From Omnitrophica WOR_2 bacterium RIFCSPHIGHO2_02_FULL_52_10 (GTDB taxonomy: Bacteria > Omnitrophota > Gorgyraeia > Zapsychrales > Zapsychraceae), in contig MHGR01000068.1 of assembly GCA_001805655.1 (NCBI GenBank), positions 1-5,794 on the forward strand: a stretch of 5,794 nt of DNA. Direction: 5' to 3'. Shown here piece after piece: positions 1-4,669 of the stretch (positions are counted from its first letter, which is position 1; every line of letters starts with the position of its first letter). The notes beneath the pieces are model-generated. The model was given only the letters and a program-made list of their open reading frames with translations, did not search any database and had not been told where the DNA came from. Made by a program: the position numbers and the translations under genes.

Positions 1-1010
1 TTCTCAACGTCCAAAGCGTCCGCCGCGATCACGGCCACCAGAGACGAATCCATCCCGCCGCTCAACCCCAGGACGGCTTTTTGAAACCCGTTTTTCCGGG
101 CATAGTCGCGCGTTCCAAGCACCAGCGCGCTGTAAATGCGCTCATGCTGGGTCAAGCGCCGGGACAGGCGGTTTTGAATAACTTCCTTTTCCCGGACGGC
201 GCTATCCCTGCGCAGAGCGATGACGCCCGGCTTTGCCGCTGCGGCTCTCCTTCGTCCGTTTAAATTCACATCCGCGATGAGCAAATCTCCCTCGAACTGT
301 TTTGCCGACGCAATGATTGCGCCCCGGGGGTCGATGACCAGGCTGCCGCCGTCAAAGACCAGCTCGTCCTGTCCGCCGATAAGATTGATGTAACACACAT
401 ACGCTTTCGTCTGCCTGGCCCTCTTTTTTAAAAGCTGCTCCCGTAATTTCAGCTTGCCGACATCATAGGGTGAGCAGGAGATGTTGATGAGAAGCCGCGC
501 CCCCTGGGCCGCCTGCCTGGCGCAAACCCCGCCTTCCTTCCAAATGTCCTCACAAATGCTGACACCGAAACGCATACCGTTCATGGAAAATATCTTGTTG
601 CCGCCGCCGTGATGAAAATATCTTTTCTCGTCAAACACGCCGTAATTGGGCAGTTCCTCCTTGCGGTAAATCCCTTTGAGCGCGCCGCCGCAAATCACCG
701 CCGCGGCATTATACAGCCTCCCCTGTCGGTCGGTGTCAATGAATCCGACGACAGCGGCAATGCCCTTGGTTTCCCTGAACAAAGATCGCAGCGCCTTCTG
801 GTTTTCCCGGACAAAGTGCTCCTTGAACAACAGGTCTTCCGGCGGATAACCGCAGATGATGAGTTCCGGGAAAACAGCCATATCGGCCCCCCGGGCCTTT
901 GCCCGCCGGATGGAATCAATGATCATTTGTCTGTTCCCGGACAGGTCGCCGACCGTCGGATTCAGCTGGGCCAGGGCTATCCTGAAATCGGGTATATTTT
1001 TATCGCCCAT
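1..1010 (-). CDS. nadE: Glutamine-dependent NAD+ synthetase, 3' end outside window
   Basis: Cytosolic enzyme for the last step of NAD+ synthesis: deamido-NAD+ plus ATP plus glutamine-derived ammonia gives NAD+. The frame is open from ATG at 1008-1010 to the left edge, giving 336 residues with no stop. The N-terminal nitrilase-fold glutaminase domain (about 8-255) has all three catalytic residues: Glu49 in FPEL, Lys117 in YRKEELPNYGVFDE, and Cys153 in SICEDIW. The synthetase domain begins near 290 and shows the ATP pyrophosphatase P-loop LSGGMDSSL (316-324). Bacterial enzymes of this layout are about 540-580 residues, so roughly 200 are missing to the left. The start overlaps the end of the amidotransferase gene by 11 bp, which suggests translational coupling. 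The purine-rich stretch before it (AGGAAAGAGAG) is a rather distant ribosome binding site. Identification is firm; only the C-terminal part is unseen. Confidence 0.96.
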   Translation of the reverse strand, partial: MGDKNIPDFRIALAQLNPTVGDLSGNRQMIIDSIRRAKARGADMAVFPELIICGYPPEDLLFKEHFVRENQKALRSLFRETKGIAAVVGFIDTDRQGRLYNAAAVICGGALKGIYRKEELPNYGVFDEKRYFHHGGGNKIFSMNGMRFGVSICEDIWKEGGVCARQAAQGARLLINISCSPYDVGKLKLREQLLKKRARQTKAYVCYINLIGGQDELVFDGGSLVIDPRGAIIASAKQFEGDLLIADVNLNGRRRAAAAKPGVIALRRDSAVREKEVIQNRLSRRLTQHERIYSALVLGTRDYARKNGFQKAVLGLSGGMDSSLVAVIAADALDVE

Positions 1011-1728
1011 GTTTGTTTTCTCTCTTTCCTTGATCCATCACTTTTAAGAAATTGGCATACATTGTCTCGGCCATTCGGTTGAATGAATCTCTGTGTCTGC
1101 GATAGTCCGCTAAAATTGCTTCTTTCTGCTCCATCTCGGAAATATTTTTCCCGGTAAAATAGGCCTCAATCCACTCGCGAATCGTCGGCTCCGTTACCTC
1201 CATATGGAACTGAATGCCGTAGGCGCAAGGCCCCACTTTAAACGCCTGATGCGGGCACCCCAGCGATGAAGCCAATAAAGTCGCTCCTGACGGCAATTCC
1301 CACATATCCTCGTGCCACTGGAACACCTCCAGCCCCTCCGGAAGCCCTTTGAATAAAGCATCTTTTTGCCCGTCGCCGGATAAATGGACGGGGAAAAATC
1401 CGATTTCCTTTTCCGGCGACATCCGCACCTTCGCCCCGCAGACCTTCGCCAGTAATTGCGAGCCTAAACAGATCCCCATAAACGGGACCTTCGCGGAGAG
1501 GATTTTCTTGATAAACTCGCTTTCCGCTATTAAAAAGGGGTATTTCTCCTCTTCATACACGTTCATCGGCCCGCCGAGACTGATGACGGCATCGATACCG
1601 TGCGGGTTTTCCGGTAGCAAACCGTGATGATGCATATCGACCGTACGGACTTCAATCCCCCGGCGTCTAAAATATTCCCCGAAAGTATCCGGCCCTTCAA
1701 TATCAATATGTTTGATGAAGAGAACCAT
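1000..1728 (-). CDS. Class I glutamine amidotransferase (GMP-synthase-like GATase domain protein)
   Basis: A 242-residue stand-alone class I (triad) glutaminase domain, presumably cytosolic. Visible motifs are the oxyanion-loop segment SLGGPMNVYEEE (50-61), the nucleophile elbow GICLGSQLLA with Cys87, WHED (138-141), and GIQFHMEVTE with His175 and Glu177 completing the Cys-His-Glu triad. The triad is intact, so glutamine or a gamma-glutamyl compound is probably hydrolysed. Residues after about 190 form a polar, probably helical tail. It resembles the amidotransferase half of GMP synthase but has no synthetase domain and no obvious synthetase partner in the window. The true acceptor, or a gamma-glutamyl hydrolase role, cannot be assigned. 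It starts about 15 nt after a terminator-like hairpin, with only a weak ribosome binding site (GAGCGGAA), and its last codons overlap nadE. Position after glnN suggests a glutamine-linked job; that is inference. Confidence 0.9.
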   Translation of the reverse strand: MVLFIKHIDIEGPDTFGEYFRRRGIEVRTVDMHHHGLLPENPHGIDAVISLGGPMNVYEEEKYPFLIAESEFIKKILSAKVPFMGICLGSQLLAKVCGAKVRMSPEKEIGFFPVHLSGDGQKDALFKGLPEGLEVFQWHEDMWELPSGATLLASSLGCPHQAFKVGPCAYGIQFHMEVTEPTIREWIEAYFTGKNISEMEQKEAILADYRRHRDSFNRMAETMYANFLKVMDQGKRENKHGR

Positions 1729-1742
1729 GTTTTGTTCCGCTC

Positions 1743-1813
1743 AATAAAAAGCGGATAACACTGAAGTAGAACGCCGGCCAGCTGCCGTCCTTCAATATTA
1801 TCCGCTTTCTATT
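1743..1813 (-). terminator. Terminator-like hairpin after glnN
   Basis: Read on the minus strand, 18 nt after the glnN stop, AAAGCGGATAA (1798-1808) pairs perfectly with TTATCCGCTTT (1748-1758), 11 bp. The stem extends outwards by four pairs past one mismatch (AATA/TATT) and inwards by TGAAG/CTTCA past a 3x3 internal loop. A small GC hairpin (CGGC/GCCG) sits in the apical loop. The closing arm runs into TTTTTATT, as expected of an intrinsic terminator. It ends about 15 nt before the amidotransferase start codon, so it could stop glnN transcripts or meter read-through into the two downstream genes. No convincing separate promoter for those genes is visible. Confidence 0.75.
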
Positions 1814-1831
1814 CTCTTTTTTACGCTCGGT

Positions 1832-3985
1832 TTATGTGAGAAACAGCATTTCAGCGTATGAAGGAAGGGGCCATTGCTCGGCCGGCACCACCTCTTCCAG
1901 CGAATCGATGATGGACCGTAAGGCTTTCATGCCCGCCTTCATCTTAACGACAGAGCCGGTGGCGATTTCCGCCTTTAATTTATCCGTGGCGGACAAGGCC
2001 TCCTCGGTCTTCTTGGAAACTTCCTTAAGGAGCTTCCTGCTGGCTGTTGATTGAGTCTTGTTGACGGCTTCCACGGACCTGATCGTCTCGGCCAACCCGC
2101 TTTGATAGGCCAGCGCGACCGGAATGATCGTCGTCTTGGCGATGGTCGCGGAAAGCTCGGCTTCGTATTTCACGATGGTCTCATACCCTTCCATGTACAC
2201 GTCATAACGCGACTGCACTTCTCTCTTGGAAAGGACATTCTGCCGTTCAAACACCTTAATCGCTTCCGGAGTAATCGACTCCTTCAGCGCTTCGGGCACC
2301 GTCTTGAGATTGGGCAATCCGCGCTTCTTGGCTTCTTGGACCCACTCGTCCGTGTAATTATCGCCGTTGTAAACGATCCTTTTGTGCTTCTTGATGATGT
2401 CCTGAAGGAGTTTTTGAACGGCCTTATCGATGTTCTTGCTGGATTTCTTCGCCTTTTCCAGCTGCGTGCAGATTTCATCCAAAGCGTCGGCGACAATGAC
2501 GTTGAGCATGATGTTCGGCCCGGCCAGGTTCATGTTCGAGCCAACGGCCCGGAACTCGAATTTTGCTCCCGTGAAGGCAAACGGCGACGTCCGGTTGCGG
2601 TCGGAAGCATGCCGGGGTAATTTCGGCAGTGAATCCACGCCGACCTCCAATGTCCCGCCTTGCTTCGAGCTTTTCGCCCCGCTTCCCTTTTCAATTTGCT
2701 CAATGATATCGGTCAGCTGCTCCCCGAGATAGATCGAAATGATCGCCGGCGGAGCCTCATGAGACCCTAAGCGATGCTCGTTTCCGGCCGACGTGATTGA
2801 GGCGAGGAGCATCCCCGCCCGCTCATCAACCGCTTTGATGACCGCGCAGAGCATGATCAAAAATCTCTCGTTCTCGTGAGGATTGTCCCCCGGAGAAAGC
2901 CAGTTCTTGCCGTCCGGCCCCGTAATCGACCAGTTCGTATGTTTGCCGGAACCATTGACATTGGCAAACGGTTTTTCATGCAGCAGGCAGGCCAGGCCAT
3001 GGCGCTTGGCGACTTTCTGCATGACTTCCATGCACAACATGTTATGGTCAACGGCCAGATTCTGGTTCTCGAAAATCGGGGCAACCTCAAATTGCCCGGG
3101 GGCCACCTCGTTGTGACGCGTTTTAAGCGGCGTACCAAGTTTCCACATCTCCCTGTCCAGGTCTTCCATAAAGCCCATAACACGGTCTTTGATGGCGCCA
3201 AAATAATGATCCGCCATCTGCTGGTGCTTTGCCGGCGCCTTGCCGAACAGCGTCCGGCCGGTTTGCACCAGGTCAATGCGCGCATTATAAAAATCCCTGT
3301 CGATCAGGAAATATTCCTGCTCGCCGCCCAGCGTCGAGTAGGCCATTTGCTTGGTTTTTATGTCAAGGATATTGGCCAAGCGCTCGGCCTGCTTGGCAAC
3401 CGCCTTCATGGAGCGCAGCAGCGGGGTTTTCTTGTCCAAAGCCTCTCCGTTCCAGCCGATGAAATAAGTGGGAATGCACAGCGTCGCCGTCCCTTGCGTC
3501 CCTTCCTTAATAAAGGCCGGGCTGGTCGGGTCCCAACCGGTGTATCCGCGGGCCTCGAATGTCGGTCTTAATCCTCCTGAAGGGAAGCTGGAGGCATCCG
3601 GCTCGCCTTGGGTCAGTTCACTTCCGGAAAACTCCACTATTACGCCGCCTTCGTTATCCGGCTGTATGAACGCGTCATGTTTTTCCGCCGTCAATCCGGT
3701 CAGGGGCTGAAACCAGTGCGTGTAGTGCGTCGCCCCTTTGGATACGGCCCATGTCTTCATGGCATCGGCCACCTCATCCGCAATATTCGGGTCCAGGGCC
3801 CCTCCGTTCTTGATGGTCTCGCTTAACGATTTGTACGCTTTTTCAGACAGGTAATTGCGCATCGTCTTGAGATTGAAAACATTGCTGCCGTAATAATCGG
3901 GGATCGATTTCCCTCCGCTCTCAGGTTTCATAACCCTCTCTCCTTTAGTAGCCAAAAAATCCATTTCGTTTATCCGCGTTCGCAT
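1832..3985 (-). CDS. glnN: Type III glutamine synthetase (GSIII)
   Basis: ATP-dependent ligase joining ammonia to glutamate to make glutamine; cytosolic, and in this family a large double-ring oligomer. The 717 residues match the usual 700-730 of GSIII, not the about 450-470 of GSI. Family landmarks in order: DYYGSNVF (30-37), THYTHWFQPLTGLTAEKHD (86-104), EPDASSFPSGGLR (128-140), GGEQEYFLIDRD with metal-binding Glu (220-231), TRHNEVAPGQFEVAPIFE (289-306), the ATP-loop segment NVNGSGKHTNWS (342-353), SAGNEHRLGSHEAPPA (399-414) and DRNRTSPFAFTGAKFEFRA (462-480). A long, largely helical GSIII-specific C-terminal region follows, ending WPLPSYAEMLF. All expected motifs are intact. The first ATG is chosen because AAAGGAGA lies at good spacing and the 29 residues before DYY resemble the Bacteroides enzyme; Met19 is a credible second start. 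It has its own promoter and an attenuator-like leader upstream. Confidence 0.97.
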   Translation of the reverse strand: MRTRINEMDFLATKGERVMKPESGGKSIPDYYGSNVFNLKTMRNYLSEKAYKSLSETIKNGGALDPNIADEVADAMKTWAVSKGATHYTHWFQPLTGLTAEKHDAFIQPDNEGGVIVEFSGSELTQGEPDASSFPSGGLRPTFEARGYTGWDPTSPAFIKEGTQGTATLCIPTYFIGWNGEALDKKTPLLRSMKAVAKQAERLANILDIKTKQMAYSTLGGEQEYFLIDRDFYNARIDLVQTGRTLFGKAPAKHQQMADHYFGAIKDRVMGFMEDLDREMWKLGTPLKTRHNEVAPGQFEVAPIFENQNLAVDHNMLCMEVMQKVAKRHGLACLLHEKPFANVNGSGKHTNWSITGPDGKNWLSPGDNPHENERFLIMLCAVIKAVDERAGMLLASITSAGNEHRLGSHEAPPAIISIYLGEQLTDIIEQIEKGSGAKSSKQGGTLEVGVDSLPKLPRHASDRNRTSPFAFTGAKFEFRAVGSNMNLAGPNIMLNVIVADALDEICTQLEKAKKSSKNIDKAVQKLLQDIIKKHKRIVYNGDNYTDEWVQEAKKRGLPNLKTVPEALKESITPEAIKVFERQNVLSKREVQSRYDVYMEGYETIVKYEAELSATIAKTTIIPVALAYQSGLAETIRSVEAVNKTQSTASRKLLKEVSKKTEEALSATDKLKAEIATGSVVKMKAGMKALRSIIDSLEEVVPAEQWPLPSYAEMLFLT
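3929..3946 (-). promoter_or_regulatory. Alternative internal start of glnN (Met19) with strong ribosome binding site
   Basis: Within the glnN reading frame, ATG at 3929-3931 is preceded by AAAGGAGAGAGGGTT, at least as good a Shine-Dalgarno as the one before the first ATG. Starting here would give a 699-residue protein lacking MRTRINEMDFLATKGERV but keeping every GSIII motif. The upstream ATG is preferred on family length, but both may be used. Confidence 0.4.
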
Positions 3986-3990
3986 GTGTT

Positions 3991-3998
3991 TCTCCTTT
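3991..3998 (-). promoter_or_regulatory. Ribosome binding site of glnN
   Basis: AAAGGAGA on the minus strand, five bases before the ATG at 3983-3985. It supports the 717-residue start. It lies downstream of the leader terminator, so it is present only in read-through transcripts. Confidence 0.8.
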
Positions 3999-4026
3999 TG
4001 TATTTAAATAATATGCCCTTAAAACT

Positions 4027-4068
4027 AAAAAATCCTCCCTGCAAATCCAATGTTCGCGAGGAGGACTT
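4027..4068 (-). terminator. Intrinsic terminator in the glnN leader (attenuator)
   Basis: On the minus strand, AAGTCCTCC (4060-4068) pairs with GGAGGATTT (4030-4038), nine pairs including one G-U. An inner helix GCGAA/TTTGC (4053-4057 with 4041-4045) caps the stem with a 7-nt loop. The arm ends in a run of six T (4027-4032). It lies between a strong promoter and the glnN start, where a plain terminator makes no sense unless it is conditional. Its 5' arm shares bases with the hexaloop hairpin at 4062-4077, so the two cannot form together. Confidence 0.8.
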
Positions 4069-4077
4069 CAATGCCCT
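4062..4077 (-). promoter_or_regulatory. Second ANTAR-like hexaloop hairpin (antiterminator candidate)
   Basis: Minus strand AGGGC-ATTGAA-GTCCT: a 5-bp stem with one G-U pair around a six-base loop carrying A at position 1 and G at position 4, the hallmark of ANTAR-protein RNA targets. Its 3' arm (4062-4066) is part of the 5' arm of the terminator, so stabilising it would favour read-through into glnN. The top of the stem and most of the loop repeat those of the hairpin at 4121-4146. Confidence 0.55.
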
Positions 4078-4120
4078 TAAGTGCTGCTGAACGTAAAACT
4101 GACCACCAGGAAACCTACCC

Positions 4121-4146
4121 CTTTAAAGACGTCATTGCCGTTTAAG
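4121..4146 (-). promoter_or_regulatory. First ANTAR-like hexaloop hairpin
   Basis: Minus strand 5' arm CTTAAACGGC, loop AATGAC, 3' arm GTCTTTAAAG: eight of ten positions pair (one is G-U), with A-A and C-U mismatches. The loop has A at position 1 and G at position 4. The top GGC/GUC helix is identical to that of the hairpin at 4062-4077. It would begin about five bases into the transcript. Tandem hairpins of this kind are the known substrates of ANTAR antiterminators; the link here is inference from structure. Confidence 0.5.
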
Positions 4147-4157
4147 TAAGATAGATG

Positions 4158-4186
4158 AATATACACTCATGCCTTATTTTTGTCAA
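4158..4186 (-). promoter_or_regulatory. Sigma70-type promoter of glnN
   Basis: Minus strand TTGACA (plus 4181-4186), a 17-bp spacer, then TATATT (plus 4158-4163): a perfect -35 hexamer, a -10 hexamer one base from consensus, and ideal spacing, within AT-rich sequence. Transcription should start near 4151. A promoter this strong suggests that control acts after initiation, at the leader terminator. No sigma54 (GG-N10-GC type) site was seen. Confidence 0.85.
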
Positions 4187-4218
4187 GATTTTTATCGGCG
4201 GCCGGCAGTCTTTTTCAC

Positions 4219-4233
4219 TTTGAATGAGTCAAA
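4219..4233 (-). promoter_or_regulatory. Possible operator half-site pair upstream of the glnN promoter
   Basis: A small inverted repeat TTTGA-N5-TCAAA lies about 33 bp upstream of the -35 hexamer, centred near -75 from the predicted start. Its size and place would suit an activator or repressor dimer, but such short repeats arise easily by chance. Confidence 0.2.
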
Positions 4234-4250
4234 CTACTGTCCCGCTCGGC

Positions 4251-4288
4251 AGTTACAACCCAACCCTTTTCAGGGTTGGGTTGTAACT
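4251..4288 (-). terminator. Perfect 16-bp hairpin after the PII gene, no U-tract
   Basis: AGTTACAACCCAACCC and its exact complement enclose a 6-nt loop, starting 17 nt after the PII stop codon. The stem is unusually long and perfect. Neither strand has a T-run after it (minus strand continues GCCGAGCGGGAC), so it is not a textbook intrinsic terminator. It more likely marks the 3' end of the amt-glnB transcript by processing, exonuclease blocking, or U-independent or Rho-assisted termination. Confidence 0.65.
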
Positions 4289-4305
4289 TGAGCCGTTCAT
4301 GCCAT

Positions 4306-4647
4306 TTATCCGATAGCCTGAGAACCCTCATCGCCGGTTCTGATGCGAACGCATCGGGGCAGGTCGACAACGAAAATCTTGCCGTCCCCGATTTTCCCGG
4401 TTCGAGCGCCTTTGATAATCGCTTTAATGGTCGGCTCAACAAAATTCTCATTAACCGCGATATCGAGACGTATTTTCCTTAACAGATTTCCGCTTTCTTT
4501 GGAGCCGCGATAATACTCATCCACGCCCTTTTGCCGCCCATGCCCAAGGACTTCACTGACAGTAATCAAGTTGACATCGGCCTCATATAGGGCTTTTTTA
4601 ACCTCTTCCAATCTATGTGGTTGTATAATTGCAGTAATAAGTTTCAT
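4306..4647 (-). CDS. glnB: PII family nitrogen regulatory protein, lacking Tyr51
   Basis: Small cytosolic trimeric signal protein that binds ATP/ADP and 2-oxoglutarate and regulates Amt, glutamine synthetase or transcription factors. At 113 residues it is of standard length and aligns with E. coli GlnB by eye without gaps through residue 103. Visible sites: T-loop GHGRQKGVDEYYRGSKESG (35-53), Gln39, Lys58, the B-loop TGKIGDGK (83-90) with Lys90, and the C-loop pair Arg101/Arg103. Tyr46 is kept but position 51, the uridylylated tyrosine in enteric PII, is Glu, so GlnD-type modification at that site is ruled out. ATG follows GAGGAGA at good spacing. It lies 22 bp after amt, the usual amt-PII operon pair, so its likeliest partner is that channel. 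It could equally be named glnK by context. Confidence 0.93.
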   Translation of the reverse strand: MKLITAIIQPHRLEEVKKALYEADVNLITVSEVLGHGRQKGVDEYYRGSKESGNLLRKIRLDIAVNENFVEPTIKAIIKGARTGKIGDGKIFVVDLPRCVRIRTGDEGSQAIG

Positions 4648-4652
4648 TGTTA

Positions 4653-4659
4653 TCTCCTC
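4653..4659 (-). promoter_or_regulatory. Ribosome binding site of the PII gene
   Basis: GAGGAGA on the minus strand, a few bases before ATG 4645-4647, within the 22-bp gap after the amt stop codon. It fixes the PII start and supports co-transcription with amt. Confidence 0.7.
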
Positions 4660-4669
4660 TTCTCCCAGA

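Larger units (their letters stand above)
4013..4080 (-). repeat. Direct repeat TTAAGGGCAT flanking the leader terminator
   Basis: The 10-mer TTAAGGGCAT (minus strand) occurs exactly at 4071-4080 and again at 4013-4022, 58 bp apart, one copy on each side of the terminator. The first copy includes the 5' arm of the second hexaloop hairpin and the first bases of its loop. The second copy is followed by AT-rich sequence and does not rebuild that hairpin. Function unknown; it may be chance. Confidence 0.6.
3986..4151 (-). other. glnN 5' leader (about 165 nt, no gene)
   Basis: Untranslated leader predicted from the promoter at 4158-4186, with transcription starting near 4151. In transcript order it holds a hexaloop hairpin almost at the 5' end (4121-4146), a linker of about 43 nt, a second hexaloop hairpin (4062-4077), an overlapping intrinsic terminator (4027-4068), an AT-rich stretch and the ribosome binding site. 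The whole 320-bp gap between glnB and glnN has no plausible coding frame. The layout is that of an attenuator; see the individual elements. Confidence 0.7.

Noticed and set aside
609..1082. Open frame of 157 codons on the plus strand
   Set aside because: It lies antisense across nadE and the end of the amidotransferase gene, whose translations carry full catalytic motifs. Its own translation shows no recognisable family.
2051..3571. Long plus-strand frames opposite glnN (2051-2620 and 2876-3571)
   Set aside because: Antisense to highly conserved GSIII coding sequence, with no recognisable domain; explained as codon-bias shadows.
3986..4151. Glutamine riboswitch (glnA or Downstream-peptide RNA) in the glnN leader
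   Set aside because: CGTTCAGC is reminiscent of the glnA motif, but the following conserved GGAAGUAGG-type segment and closing strand are absent in the right order. The hexaloop hairpins explain the region better.
3986..4250. T-box leader or sigma54/NtrC promoter for glnN
   Set aside because: No T-box antiterminator core (AGGGUGGNACCGCG) was seen, and no GG/GC sigma54 pair with correct spacing. A near-consensus sigma70 promoter is present instead.
4215..4451. 78-codon minus-strand frame overlapping the end of the PII gene
   Set aside because: It runs in another frame through the intact PII C-terminus and across the 16-bp hairpin, with no recognisable protein features.
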